DNA from: Sepioteuthis lessoniana
Lineage: Eukaryota; Mollusca; Cephalopoda; Myopsida; Loliginidae
Assembly: GCA_963585895.1 (NCBI GenBank)
Contig: OY757904.1
Span: forward strand, 89,605,168-89,669,167
Length of the DNA stretch: 64,000 bases
Direction: 5' to 3'
Positions 32,086 to 47,304 of the stretch are shown here, one piece after another. Below the pieces are notes generated by a model, which saw only the letters and a list, made by a program, of their open reading frames with translations, was not told the DNA's origin and made no database searches. The translations under genes and the position numbers were made by a program. Positions within the stretch are counted from its first letter, which is position 1; each line of letters opens with the position of its first letter.

Positions 32086-32790
32086 GAGATGGGAGGCCGC
32101 GGCTAAGATTGGCGTTATCTCAGCGCTGCGTAGATAGCGAAGCGGTAGCTTAAGGCGAACTCGTACTTTTAGCGCTGCGCTGCCAAACGGACGAGGGGGA
32201 ATCGACCGAATGGTTAAGACCGGGTGGTCTTAGAATCCTCTTTGTGTTTGCCTCCGGGTCGTCTACTTCGACTGGTCAATAAAGACCGTCAGAGATGCCC
32301 CAACCTGCAGAAGGGGACCCCTACCGGTCCTTAAAAAGGACCTTTTATGCATAACTATGAGATGGGAAAGGCGAATGCAACCACTAGATGTAGGATTCAG
32401 CCTTTCGGAGCCTCGTTCTGAGAGCGGCTCCTGAGAGCGTTGTGAAACCTCCCAAACTTTCACCGCAGAAGCCTTTTTAATAAGAAAGGAACGTAGCGTC
32501 ACTCTGACGGGCACGTAAATAGAGATTTCTTCAATAAAAGATGGGTGTAGAAATAAAGTACTTCTTTAGCCTGATATAGACTAGCGAAGATAATGAATTC
32601 CATTTTTATAGAGTTATTTCTGGCAGAAGTGTTTTGTAATTGTTGTTAATTTTAATTTATCCCTTTTTTAGCTGTAACGGGAGGTCAAGGTCGTAAAAAG
32701 GGCTTCATCATTCCCGATCGTAACCGGATGTAATTTTTCTAGGGCGAGCGAGTAAACCGATGTGTTTACGTAAGTGAACAGGTTGCAACA

Positions 32791-35396
32791 TCATATACTT
32801 TTTGCATACTAAGAACGGATGAAAGTTTGATGGTGTGTATGAAATGAAGAATTTTTTTTTTCTAAATTGGGAGCTGTTGGAGACAATAGTACGCTAAAAG
32901 TGAATTATAAATTTAAAATTTTGAAAGCTTTTAATAATATGATTTGATAGGAAATGTAATTTTCGTTTAGATTATTTGGGAAATAATCCCGTATCGATAT
33001 TTGTTCTGCTTAAAAGACGTACACCAGTCACAGGCTAATTCTAGATATGTTACAAATAAAGAATATTTTCACTAATCGAAAAATATAAATTTTATAGCAA
33101 GAAACTTGGAGCTTTTTTTTAAGATATAAAAATGGTCGTCAAAATGTATGAAAACATACAGTAACAATCATTTGATAAGCAAGCTTTATCCCTTGTATTC
33201 TGGTTAAAAATATTCTATTCTTAGTACAGTTCGCTGTCACTTGCAGTTTCATTTAAATTTCCCTAGTGTCATATTTTGAAAGACCTTATGTATTTTAGTT
33301 TCTTTTTTTTAAAGAAAGACATCGAAGATTTAAAAGAACTTTAATTATTTCTTTTCCCACGTTTATTTTTAATTCAAAATAATTTGATATCCTTTAAATG
33401 TTGACTAATAAACTGCTACATAAGCAGTTTTCTTTAATTTTGCTGTTTTTTTGTTTTTTTTAACCGAACTATGTGCTTGTAATGTTATCATACATAAAAC
33501 TTTTACACTTTAAATGAATCATTTGTTGATTCTCCGAAAAAATTTTTAGAAAAAATGTAAATTTTGTTTTGAAAATAGAAAAAAATTTAAAAAGTAAAAA
33601 TGAGGGTTTTAGGGGTTATGAATGATATGTACCAGATAAAGCTTTAAAAAAATTTTAAAGCAATAATACAGTATTGCTATTTCACAATTTTAATAAGAAA
33701 TAAATGATAAATTAAAGATGATTATTTCTTTGAGTAATACTTTAAATGAATCGGTTTATTACCTTTTCTAGTCACTAAATTCATTCCAAATCTTTTTAAA
33801 AGTACGGTATTCTAAAATTTTAAAAACCCATTTTGATTTACGAAACCTCTAGTTGGGTAAATTTTCATCTTTTGGTGAATGTAAATCTTAAAAATGTATT
33901 AAACATTAATTAGATATGTAATATCATTTTGTTTTTAATATTAATAATTATGATGTCAGTATCTTTCAAATAAAACTGAAATAATTATAACTTTAATTAC
34001 CTCTTAATTCGTTTTAACAGAAAAAGAGCGCAATTTTGGTAGTATACGTTGTACATAAAAGTGTTTTTAAATTTGGTGAAGGAATATTGTTATGTGTGTA
34101 GTTACGTGGTTGTTTCCTCGCTAAATGTTGTTGAAAAGTAAAGGAGTGAGAAGACGAAGATGCTGTAAGTTTTTATATGAAGGTTTTAATGGCAGCATGG
34201 AATAAAGGGTTTACGTTTATGCTGCAAGTCTCGTAGGAAGGAAGGAAGGAAGGAAGGAAGGAAGGAAAGTGTTATAGAGTTGAGAAGGCATTTTTGCAGC
34301 TAAATGCCTGAGCGAAATGTGCATTGTTAGGTTAAGGCATTGTTGACTGTGTGAGTGACGTATGGTCACCATAGGTGTAGTAAAGGTCGTGTTTGCTGTT
34401 TAAGAACAGGAACGTTGTCGTCGTCCATGAATGTGTGGTCCTGATTGTTTGGGGAGAGAAACATGTCACCAGAAAATGTTGTCCAGGGATGAAGTAGGTG
34501 GATGTCTGGGCGGAATTCCGCGACGCAGTCGACATAGCCAATTTTGGAGATGACGTAAAGTTGTTCCTGTGTGAGGCAGATTGAATTCATCTAATTCATA
34601 TTCAACTCGGAACCCTTGGTCTAAGAGAATAGACGCAAGGGGTCCATAAATTAGATGACTTTCCTCATGCTGCTATTGAAGAGCGCACAGTAAGACGTCT
34701 GTCCTTTTTTAAGAGTTTTGAGGAAGAGAAAGTGTTTGGCGGGCTTTCCCCAATTTGGTGCTGCCCGGAAAAATGGTTCGGGATGAATTGGATAAGGCAT
34801 CCTGATTGGATGAAAATATGCGTCGACCCTAATGGTCAAATTAATTAACGCGCCAAACAAAAATACAAAGTTTTTTTCTGCTACATACACATGTAATACG
34901 AGTCTAGTTATAAAAAATAGTCTTCCGAGAAACTTATTGCTTTCTTCTGTCATTTATTTAAATGAAGTATTGTAAATCATTAATCATTATTTTTTTCTAT
35001 GATAGAAAGTGACAAAAATGATTAAAATGGGAGTAAACTTTAATACAAGACTGTTTGCTTGGACTGAAGCTTATAGATAGAAAAAGGCAACTATTTTAGC
35101 ACTCGGCCTTGTCAAGGAGTAGGGTTGATTTTTTCTTTTTTTTAACCGGAAAAGTCATTCCTACTCATAAGTTAACAGTATTAATAGTTAATCCTTTCCA
35201 AATGACTCACATAAATAAAAAAAAATGCAACTATTTAAGCTATTAAGTTAAATTTTCTCAATTCTTCTGCTGGTGGAGGTGAAATGTGGCTGCATGCTAA
35301 ATTTGACTTTTCTGTTACCTTCTTTCTATCAATTTTCATGATTTAGACTCTTTTTAGTTTTTGACTCAACCTAATTGTCATTGTTATCAGAAAAAG
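32791..35396. other. AT-rich non-coding interval
   Basis: Almost pure AT-rich sequence to 34230, with no open frames of note. A (GGAA)n array lies at 34235-34268. Two minus-strand frames (34590-34332, 74 aa with FRPDIHLLHPWTTFSGDMF; and 34953-34651, 100 aa with FHPIRMPYPIHPEPFFRAAP) lie in a less AT-rich patch. I recognise neither and see no convincing splice sites, so they are left as unnamed open frames. Confidence 0.45.
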
Positions 35397-35455
35397 AGGA
35401 AGAATTTAACAATAAAGAAAATCTATTAATTCTTTTTTGTTGTTAAATTCTTCCT
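35397..35455 (+). other. 16-bp perfect inverted repeat
   Basis: AGGAAGAATTTAACAA (35397-35412) faces TTGTTAAATTCTTCCT (35440-35455) across a 27-nt loop. It may be a fragment of a foldback element; no target duplication was identified. Confidence 0.6.
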
Positions 35456-35842
35456 ATTGTAGTCCGTCGAAATCTATAAGGCTGCTCAGGAAGTTGTCTT
35501 TATGTATCATGTATATCTTAAAGCATCACTTTGAGATGAATTATTACAGTTATCAGTCTGTTTCGCTGTTCCAAACTGAAAAAAAATCAAATAAATTGTT
35601 TATGTATCAAATTATCAAAGATAAGCAATTACCACCAATGTTTCAAAATGTAGAAAATATTTCTCTCATTGATGGTATCAAATTCAAATGGACAACAAAT
35701 TTTCTTCAACTTAAAATCTATTAAAAAAAATTTGTTCAACAATATCCCAACAACAGCTTAATTTTTTATCAATTATGAATAATGAATTTGACCTTCAGCA
35801 TCAGATTTATTTTGATAATTTGATTAATGATTTAAACTTAAT

Positions 35843-38409
<2,567 letters not shown>

Positions 38410-38640
38410 ATTTTCTTTTATCACCGAGATCAAGTGTTAACCAGTGTCTCCGCAGTTTTTCTTTGTCTCGTTAATTTTTGCGATAGACCAACCCTGTAAG
38501 GACCTTTAACATTACATAACCTTATTTGGCGCTGTGACCAGGATGCATTCAACATGAATAGGCTATGAATGAAGGCTTACCAAAGAAAATACAGCGTGGG
38601 GAATAAGAATATGGCTGAGGGGTAAAAAAAGAAAGAAAAA
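38410..38640 (+). repeat. Dispersed repeat R1, copy 1
   Basis: Shares atcaagtg, then acattac, gctgtg, and cattcaacatgaataggcta with the copy at 44838, in the same order and spacing, and both end in an A/G-rich tail (aaagaaagaaaaag). The polypurine tail suggests a retroposed element. No tRNA-like head was identified. Confidence 0.6.
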
Positions 38641-39500
38641 GAGAAAAGAAGACGCAAGAAGCAGAAGATCGCAATGAAAGAAAAAGATCGGAGTAAAAAG
38701 AGTTTGTGACAAACTAAATAATCTACTCGAGGCAAGCACATGAAAGAAAGAAAAAGAAAAGAAATATTTTAATAGAGCTAAGAAAGGAAGAGATTAGAAG
38801 AAACCATAATGACAAACCCTTTTGTAACAAACAGTTAAAATAATATTATGCGTAAAATAGACGCGGGACAGCAAGTAGTTTTCATAAGAAATGGTTTGTT
38901 ACGTGACTAATTGAAACATATCTGACAACTCAACGTAAAATCGGCATTAGTTGTGAATTAATGATTGTATGCCTTTTTATTTAATGAGTCTTTCACACTA
39001 GCAAATCTCCTTAGGTTCCTTCGATGTATTCTAGCTGATCTTAGAATTGCTGTGGTATGGATGGTCTCGATTATTCCTCTGATTTTCATAGCCTTAATCC
39101 GTTTTTATGCTGTATAAAACTGACAAACTACAAGTACAGTAGCGAAAACTATTTTATTTGCTCTCAATACATTACAACAGTGAGAACTCATTGGCAAAGT
39201 GGACTAAGTAAGTAGTTGCTGTTTGGACGAACAATGAAGGCGAAGAGCTCTTTGATTGACAAGGCATTCAGCTGGAAGTCTCTGTTTGAAAAGGAGATTC
39301 CAGTCTATACTATCGTGGTCTCTTTGAAAGTGTGACTTTATACGATATACCCCATCCACTAAGGGCATGGGATGATGAACGTGAACGAACCTCGTGGCAT
39401 TGTTTGGCAACAGCCACACTGATCTCTCAAATCACATTTGCGATTTTACAACTGAAGAATTTTTAATGAAAACTATACATTTCTATACATGAGCATGATA
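38641..39500. other. Non-coding interval
   Basis: A purine-rich tract to about 38770, then AT-rich DNA. The minus-strand 71-residue frame at 39204-39419 has no recognised family. Confidence 0.4.
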
Positions 39501-39503
39501 GAG

Positions 39504-39800
39504 GCTCTCGTTGTGTAATGGCTATCGTCGTTGGAAATGGACACGTCTTTCCGAGTTCAAATCCTGCTTGCATTTCGCAGAGCGAAAGGTGTGCATCCCC
39601 CTAATCTCCCTCCAGCTATGGAGAAATAGTAGGGTAGACTAACCTTAATATAGCCACCGGTCAAAGAATAGGAAAACTCTGAATGAAAACCTATTAAACG
39701 CTGGTTCAAAAATTGACCTGTGTTACATCCTTTTTGTGCAGTCGGTGGTAAATACATATATGAATTATATTCAGCACAGAATTCGACCTCAGTTGCCATA
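39504..39800 (+). repeat. tRNA-derived SINE
   Basis: The head reads ctcgttgtgtaatggctatc with an A-box-like gtgtaatggc (39513), and a B-box-like gagttcaaatcctgc at 39553-39567, the spacing of an internal RNA polymerase III promoter. A non-tRNA body follows with agcgaaaggtgtgcatcccc. tRNA-headed SINEs are known from cephalopods. The right end near 39800 is uncertain. Confidence 0.6.
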
Positions 39801-40009
39801 CTTTGGCAGCTATTACCACAACAGCTCAGTTCCCTTTCTCAGAATTAGAAGGAAAACATAATGAGACACAATTTACATTTTGTCACCCTCGCTAGGGTGG
39901 ATTAGAAGTATCAATCTAAGAAACGGTCAATCCAAATATATAGGCTTTCCCATGCACTTTCCGTTCCTTGAATGATTTAGTTATTCCATCAGAATACTAA
40001 CCTTTCGAC

Positions 40010-40260
40010 CTCAAGGAATATCTTCATCCTTGAGGATAACAATACCTCCCTCCTCGAAGCTGTTTTAATTGTGCAGCCATTTTTTTAAACTGAAGTGTCA
40101 ACAAGTATTCGACTGGCCGTCTTTTCCAGAAGTGCTCCGACATATATTCTTTTTCTTGCATGAACATCCTTTCGAAATCTCCCGGAGGTGGCAGAATGAT
40201 ACTTGTTTTCATGGTTACCAGTTGGCTTGGAGTGAGAGGCATTAGGGTTTTTTTTTCTCG
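40010..40260 (-). pseudogene. BEL/Pao integrase C-terminus
   Basis: The frame 40242-40024 reads MPLTPSQLVTMKTSIILPPP, then FMQEKEYMSEHFWKRRPVEY and LLTLQFKKM, then RGGRYCYPQG. This matches the region just before the end of BEL/Pao Pol, where the element's IN domain closes with a short beta-strand segment. The end is lost in frameshifts. It is separated from the remaining integrase by LTR-K copy A. Confidence 0.8.
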
Positions 40261-40264
40261 TCAC

Positions 40265-40872
40265 TGTAGTCGTCTATAGTCAGTCAGTGGGTAGCTGTTT
40301 ATAATTGCTATTGTTTAATAAAAACGTTTGCAAAGACGAAGTGCTTATCGTAGCCACTCAAACTGAAAATCCTCAGTGAAAGGAAAAAGCTGAGTAACCC
40401 ATGACGTCAGCTAACGAAACGTAACCTCTACGTACATGAGTGAATTTCTATTGTCAACATACGAATTATTTTTCGAAATATATTAATTCTGCTGGCCGTT
40501 TTGGAAAAAGTTCTTAACCACAGAATAAAATACATCGTATTTAAAAAGCTTCTCTTCAAAGTACAATGAGGTATTTCATTGTTACTTATATTTTAAAAAG
40601 GAACTTCCTGTACGCGTTAACATAGAATTCCCTTCACAAATCTTGAAAGGAGCAGCCTGTGACTTCTATATAAACACAGCAGTCAACGACTGCAAGACTA
40701 GGCGTTACCGGGCATACGTACCCGAAGGAGAGGTATCTGTGCTTTTTCCAGTGGAAAGCAGCCAACGTGGGATCTGTGTCTCTACTTCTACCAGCCAGCG
40801 GCTGACAGTCGAATCCAATCAATCACAGCTGCAGACCCAGTACAGCCGATGCCCGCTTCTAACCAACCACCG

Positions 40873-40912
<40 letters not shown>

Positions 40913-41769
40913 TCTCTCTCAAACAGAACCTTTTCAGGTCTAATTTCAGAAAGTCTTCAGAGGATTACCTCTGATCTTACCTTACTATGCACCTGCACAG
41001 ATACCACGGGACAACGACGATGCAGCCAATCACACTTGCAGTACCTCAAGCAGCAGACAATTGCACCACCAAGCAAGAGACACCTGCATCAACAAGCAGC
41101 AGACACCTGCATCATCAAGCAGCTGATACTTTCATTACTAAGCTGCAGACATCTATACCACTAAGCTGCAAACACCGGCATCATCAAACAGTAGACACCT
41201 GCATTACCAAGCAGCTGACACCTGTGACACCAAACAGCAAGCACTTGCATTTTTTGTCGCCGCAGACCAGATCATGCAACAAGACCCTCGTTCACAAGTC
41301 ACAACTTTGCTTGAACTAGCATCAGCACTTCGATGCCACATCGACATAACCCCGGTTAACCAAGGACTGAATGAATCGGGATATCGATCATCTAGCCATT
41401 ACGACATATGCGTCCACATCTTAGACCATCTCAAGCAACGTCTACAACTTGACCATGCAGCTACATCTACGATCTGCACCAAGCACCAAGACCATCCTGA
41501 TCTTCTTGATGTGCTGTAGCCAAGAACTAATAGGCAGCCGTGTCTATGACATTCTTCGGCACCGACTTTCAAAACCTCAAAGACTTCACAGACATGATTA
41601 CAGCAACAGCGATTCTACACCCATGAACATCTTTCGTGTATGATTCATTCAATAAAGACCTGATATATAAACTTACTCTCTTGTCCTTACCATTCGTCTA
41701 GTCCACTGTCAATCACACTTAATATATACAAATGTTTGCGGGATCGACGCATTCATCGGTCCTGTAATA
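40265..41769 (+). mobile_element. LTR-K copy A
   Basis: Possible start tgtagtcgtctatagtcag (40265); end atgtttgcgggatcgacgc then cggtcctgtaata (41769). A CRE palindrome TGACGTCA lies at 40402-40409 in the putative U3, a TATA box tatataaa at 40677-40684, and AATAAA at 41651-41656, 113 nt before the end. The conserved core (41336-41397) contains ccggttaaccaaggactgaa. A (CT)n array is at 40874-40920, and a ~27-30-bp minisatellite based on aagcagctgacacctgcat at 41040-41260. It lies opposite in orientation to the BEL/Pao relic it interrupts. Confidence 0.72.
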
Positions 41770-41799
41770 TGTTCTTGCTAATTTTTGACATTGTCAAAA

Positions 41800-42445
41800 G
41801 ACTCGCCAGCACTTTTTTAACAGATCTGAACTAACTTTCTGAAACAGCGAAAGCGACTGATGAAGGCATCCGTTGTTACATCCTCCAAAACTTCTTGGTG
41901 CATTGCTCAAAGCGCCATGCAGGTGAAGATGGCACCATATCGCTTGAATCTTTTTCTACCTTCTTTGATGAGGAAAGAACAGAATGAGTCCATGGTGCCA
42001 CCTGTATTCTATTTCCGGAAGGTCAGTCGTCTTTTGGATTTGGGTCTTTTCTCGAAAGCGCTAATATGTGATACACCGGAAAAGAAATGAAGATACTTCA
42101 GTCCTGTATCTCATAATCCAGAATTCTTCGTTTCTAAAGCTATTTATAGTCATACCTCGAATTTAATGCGCTTCTAACACATGGTAAAGTTTGATCAATA
42201 GTCTGGTGACATGACTATCCTTTGGGAGTGTCAGAGGTTATTTCACATCCATGGTAGATTTACTTAATCTGCTACATACCCTGAGCAATTTCTCCTTATC
42301 AATTAATGGGTCCAAACCAAAGAGGCTACTTTCCCATTTTATAGGTTTGGATTCTATTTGTTCCTCACCTTTTCGGAACGAGGCCATCTCTTCTTGAAAG
42401 GATCTTCCAGTACAGCTTTTACAATCTGCTTTTCTGCTCACTGCT
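41800..42445 (-). pseudogene. BEL/Pao RNase H-integrase linker and integrase N-terminal domain
   Basis: The frame 42441-42238 gives the linker (SFQEEMASFRKGEEQIE; FGLDPLIDKEKLLRVCSRLS). After a stop, other frames continue LPKDSHVTRLLIKLYHV, RGMTINSFRNEEFWIM and FLFRCITY, the zinc-binding integrase N-domain in which one Cys is missing, then GALSNAPRSFGG towards the core. Stops and frameshifts are frequent. In an intact element integrase would insert the cDNA. Confidence 0.75.
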
Positions 42446-42717
42446 TCAGGGGATTCAAGCTGATATATCCTTACGAAAATACCGCTAGACCAAATATATC
42501 ACCCCTACAGATCGTTTTGAATCCGAAAACGTTCTTAGATTTCCAAACTGGACCGGTCAATACTTGCCATTGTTGATAAGATCTTTATCATTTTAACTTC
42601 TTAATCTCCAGACAGGATATGGCTGTTTACATGAGCATGTGTAAAACCAAAGAAGGCTGTTAGTATAAAAGAAATAAGTTACCTTTAATTTTATTTTACC
42701 AAAATTGTTGCCTAAAA

Positions 42718-42825
42718 ACTATTCATTTACAAATATATACCTAATATATATGTATGAACATGATTTGACATTGAATAACCTGCAAGAGTTTATACGCCGT
42801 AAAACAACTAACCAACCGACAATTC
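42718..42825 (+). repeat. SINE-H copy 3, tail only
   Basis: tttgacattgaataacctgc, then aagagtttatacgccgtaaa and acaactaaccaacc, matches the 3' tail of the other SINE-H copies. A 5'-truncated insertion is typical of LINE-driven retroposition. Confidence 0.7.
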
Positions 42826-44837
42826 TGGATGTGTCTTTGTAACGGTCAAAGGCAGTGAGTAAATAATCTACAATGCGTACGTGTAAAGGAAAGCTGATAG
42901 CCACTTGAGATTTTATATGGCTCTTAATCTTCTAAGTTTATCAAGTCATTTTTGATGGGAGGTGAAACAGTTAAATGATGCTTGACAGCTATCGGCAGAA
43001 TATCTGTTACTGAAATCTGTTCTCACTTAATATAGAGTCAAGGCACAGACGCAGTAGTCAATATACAAAATGACAGCAGATATTCAAGTTTTGTGTTTCT
43101 TAAAATGCTTGTTTCTGTTAAGTTTGACTTAATTCTAAAGTTATGAAGTTAGTATTTTCTAAGAGTATATAAACATGTTTATTGTACATTGCAGAGATAT
43201 TTTGCCTAAAATTAGTATATATATGCTTTCTTTTTGTCGTTAAGAAGTATATGTTTTTAAGTGTATAATCATGAAAGTATTATTGAACATGATGGTAATC
43301 TGAATATAAGCTCTAACAAACTTTTTATAAATACTTTATTCCCAGAATACCAGAATGACCGCATGACAACAAAATTACAGTAAACTAATGAAAACAACAT
43401 TTTTCTTTTGGGCTATCAACATTTCCTGGTCCTTCGTAATATTTTCAGGCCCCGAACCAATGTAAAGATTGGACTCTTTTCTCATAGGCCTCGTTATTAA
43501 ATTAAAGTTAATATAATGTAATTTTTGTGGGATTATGTAGCACCTTTAAGAGTATATCTGTCCTAATTACCTCATTTGAGTACGAGTTTTAATTGTCGAA
43601 TGTAAATTCGTATCTATATGAAGTTGAGAATTTAATCGTTACTTTATAGTTTGGCAAGATTAATGCAAATTCCAAACATTTTCATTAAAATTTTTTTCGT
43701 ACATTTTTGTACTATTTTTTTCATACACAAAGCTAAAAAAAAAACTGTAAACACACACATATACATAATATAAACAAAAATAATATGGCTAGACACTTAA
43801 TGTGAGTGACAAAACTCGATCGCAAACAAACTTGACCAAAATTTACAAAATCTTAGTATTTATTACGCCCCTTCAAAACGATCGATAGTATGTTGAAGAT
43901 AAAAAAAATGATGAAACCATCTCTAAGGCTACCCTTATAATCTGACTCAGAAGAAATACTCTGCAGAAACATCAAGATCTTTAAAAATAGAATGTATGAA
44001 CTCTATAGGTAACTTAAACGCACTGGTAAATGGCAGGAAAGAAAGAAATCAATTCTTCGAAGGCCAAAAAAAAAAAAAATAAAAATGTTAAAACAAATCT
44101 AGATTAAAATTTTTAGAATCTGATTTAATCTTGCTATATAAAGCAACAAAACAACGACTCGATTTCTTTGGTATTTTTTTCCGTTTTTAACCATATGAAG
44201 ACAAAATAATGAATAGAGAGAAATTAAATAGATTTGATACAAGCAAACTAGGCGCCTACAGTATTTTCTTGTTCTTCTTCAATAATAATCTTCAATTATA
44301 TCTTATAGTATTATTGTTATTTAATAACTGCCCACCACCATAGGTGAAAACTCCTAAAAGAGCTGGTAATGATTTCATAAAGAGAGCAGCGGTGAATTGT
44401 TTGGAAGAAGGCATCGGTTGTGCTGAGTCTGCGTATAATGAGATATTTTAAATGCCACGTATTTTATTCAGTGATTGGAAACTATCTCTGAATCGGTTCG
44501 CAGAATTAATCAATCGCGAAAATAGTCCTCGTGATGGTAACAGAAAATTACACTGGATACGTAGGTGTGACGTTATTGTTTAGTTGACGTCACGGATAAC
44601 TTTGCGTTTATTTTATAAACTTTAAGTTGCCGGCAGGCAACGATAAACAGACGTTTTTTGAAGTTTTTTTTAACGTTTTAAAAACCTCTTTTTAGTGGGG
44701 TCGATATAAACTTTAGAAGTTGCAAAATCTCCGATCTTTCTAGCAGGAATTGTTTAGAAATTCACTGAGACGGCCGGCTTGAATTATTAACACAAACTTG
44801 GGAACCAAATTGTAAACGCGTTTTTGTCCACTTCTTT
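42826..44837. other. AT-rich non-coding interval with CRE and TATA motifs
   Basis: No gene. At 44585-44592 there is a CRE palindrome TGACGTCA, and a TATA-like ttttataaac follows at about 44614. They could belong to an LTR U3, since similar motifs occur in LTR-K copy A, but no LTR boundary was found. Confidence 0.4.
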
Positions 44838-45040
44838 TATCATCGGGATCAAGTGAGAACCTTTTTAAACTCCCACCTTTGTGAGAGACCCGCAATGTTA
44901 CATTGTGCTGTGGCGAAGATACGTTCCACATCAATGCGCTATGAACATAAGGATAAAAAAATTGCGTGAGAAAAAATAAAAAATAAATCAAGGCAAAAGA
45001 GAAAAGATAAAGAAAAGAAAGGAAAAAAGAAAAAGACAAA
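44838..45040 (+). repeat. Dispersed repeat R1, copy 2
   Basis: atcatcgggatcaagtgaga, gctgtggcgaagatacgttc and cacatcaatgcgctatgaac align with 38416-38590. The tail is again A/G-rich. The internal minus-strand frame (44740-45039) is an effect of the purine-rich tail. Confidence 0.6.
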
Positions 45041-45529
45041 CGAACAGATATTTACCCGCTAAGAATAGAAAGAAGAAGAAAATAAAAAAGCAATATTGTG
45101 ATATTTCGAACTTAATAAATCGTTATACATTTCCTTGTTTCCAAGTATACGGATATTTTTGTTATTTAGAATGAATGGACGCTGTTTTAATCTATTTCCA
45201 AGTGTTCTGAATCAGATGTCATTTTAAGTTTCGCAGAGAGATTTGTTGTTTGCTGTTTTTTTTTTCGGTAACGAAAGTGACATTTGAGGAGAGTCCACCG
45301 AACTTTATTTGTGAAGTTAAAAGAAAACAATTTTCAGGCATCCCAAAAATGAGGGAGAGGGATAGCTCCTGATGCTGAGATTTCCTTATTGTTGGTAGAA
45401 GAAACTGAGAGAAGATGAAGTGAGATTTTTGCGTCGTGCAGCTGCGACCAGAGAGAAGATGAAATATTTTGGAAAGTTTTTGTGGTTTTTAACGAGGGTC
45501 AGTATGCTTATTATAAAGATCGTGACGGC

Positions 45530-45574
<45 letters not shown>

Positions 45575-47300
45575 GAAAAAAGAAATTTTGTGGTGGACTG
45601 GAAAACAAGTGACAGCCATCTCTATGGGACGAAACATTATAAATCACAAACTATATTATTTTTTAATAATATGTTAGGTATATATTACAGTAATTGCTAA
45701 TCAGATTTTTAGAAAACTTTTCATTTCAAATTTTAAATTTAAAAGCTCCCAAGTTACTGATGTTTAACGTCTGTATTTCTAAGGCGATTTACCTCAGCTA
45801 AATCAGTTATCATCTTTAAAACAACTTCTTGTTATTTGATAAAGACGTAAAAAAACAGAAGTCATACGAATAAATTGTTTATTTCAATAACTCAGATTTT
45901 ATTTTTTCACTCATAATATTTTAGAATTACTCCAAGCACGTCACGCGAAGGTACAAAAACAAAGAGAAGGAAGTTAACAAAGCCTCGAGTGTTACCGACC
46001 AAGATTGCAGTAAACCGAGTTGCTTCGTAAGGAATGAATGAGAAAGAGAACTAGTAAAAAAAAAGGCGTAGAGAAACAAGGGTAGGGGAAGTGTAACTCT
46101 ACTATTAACATACAAAACAACAACAATATCAACTATATTTTATAAACGAACAAACATTTATCCTACAACGAAGAATTTATTTCGAAATAAATAAATTTAA
46201 CAAATACATTTCGACTGAAAATGCACAAATTTTGCAGTGCATAATTGAGCAAAAACGCAACATTTGATGTAACATAGAAAATAAAATAAAAGGATATAAA
46301 GAAAATACTTGGAAAGTCAAATGGACTTACTCCTCATTGGACCGAAACAATGAAAAGTTGTACATTTCAAAAACAATTTTTACAGAATTACCGATATGGT
46401 GTCTGAGTTCAAAGTTCTCTTTTCTTTTTCTTTTCTTTCGTTTGAATTTCTTCTGCTAGACTTTCTCAGTCTGATTCAATTTTCTTTTCTTTTCTTTTTT
46501 CTTTCTCCTGTTTCAAATTTCTGGCTCGAGGCTCTCACAAGCTGATATAATTTTCTTTTCGCTTCCAGTAGCTGTATCTTTTTTCTGGAGCTTCTGAACA
46601 ATTTTGAGGATGGCGCTCCGAGAAATTTAAAGTTTTTCGTTAAGTTTCTTCCCCTGTCTTTTCTTCTTGAAAAAATACGTCTCCCAAAACTCACTGGCAT
46701 AGAGTAAGGAGAACTCTGCAACTTTTCTGTTTCCAACGAAAAGAAACGAATTCCGGGCTTCTCTTCTACCGTGGAAACCCTTTAACTGTTAATTATAAAT
46801 TTTACACTGTTTTTGGTTGAACGGTGGAATCTGTAAAAAAAAGTAAACATTGTTTTTAACCCTTTACAACTGGCAGGCTGACCGACTGGGTTCAGCCTTT
46901 CTCTGACTGTGTAACAGACGAACAGACAGGGACCCGTGAAAAAGCGATTCCTTAAAATTTTAAGATTTTGCTGATGTCCTGTTGGTCAAAAGAAAGGTCC
47001 CCTCAGGTGATGTAATAGTTACATTTCCTTGGCTACGAGAATCCGAATAGTGTTCCTCACACTCAAAATATTGTGGCGGTGATTCATGGTACGCAAATAT
47101 AAAAAAATATAGGAAGACGAACCTTTCAAGTCATCAAAACTATTTGTGTCGTTTAGACCTGGGAGATTTATAAGGGACATGGCCACTTCCCTTTCGGAGA
47201 GGAGATGCATGCTGGGTAGAGGCAGGTCAATCATGACTCCACAAAGGTTCCGAGGTACTCCGGACAAATCCTCGCGCATCCAGTGGCTACAGTTAATATA
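45041..47300. other. Non-coding interval
   Basis: No recognised gene. It holds (GA)n at 45532-45570 and a pyrimidine-rich tract at 46400-46560. The minus-strand frame 46736-46476 is Lys/Arg/Glu-rich because of that tract, and the frame 47303-47019 (94 aa) has no family signature. The latter may lie partly in the 3' LTR of Gypsy-5. Confidence 0.4.
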
Positions 47301-47304
47301 CACT

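Larger units (their letters stand above)
30866..32790 (-). mobile_element. LTR-K copy C with two minisatellites
   Basis: Minus-strand termini are tgttgcaacctgttcac (complement ending at 32790) and atcgacatgcttatcgg then ctccgcaaca (30866), so the ends are short inverted repeats TGTTGC and GCAACA. AATAAA is at 30987-30992 (complement), 121 nt from the 3' end. A TATA-like gcataaaagg is the complement of 32341-32350. The conserved core (complement of 31478-31538) includes cccccggttaaccc. Two different ~49-bp minisatellites lie at 31060-31475 and 31800-32085. The open frames here have no coding features. Confidence 0.75.
40010..42445 (-). mobile_element. BEL/Pao pol relic interrupted by LTR-K copy A
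   Basis: Minus-strand pieces of BEL/Pao Pol lie on both sides of a plus-strand LTR-like insertion: an integrase N-terminal region at 42445-41800 and the integrase C-terminal region at 40260-40010. BEL/Pao is recognisable from the linker before integrase (SFQEEMASFRKGEEQIE; FGLDPLIDKEKLLRVCSRLS) and from the closing LTPSQLVTMKTSIILPPPGD. RT, protease and gag are absent, as is much of the integrase core. Confidence 0.8.

Noticed and set aside
34332-34590. Minus-strand 74-residue frame as a possible host exon
   Set aside because: Not recognised; a stop lies directly upstream of the ATG and splice sites are not convincing.
40643-41319. Plus-strand 173- and 110-residue frames
   Set aside because: They lie in the R-like region of LTR-K copy A across a CT array and a minisatellite; overlapping frames with no conserved domain.
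46476-46736. Lys/Glu-rich minus-strand frame as a coiled-coil protein
   Set aside because: The composition follows from a polypyrimidine tract on the plus strand.
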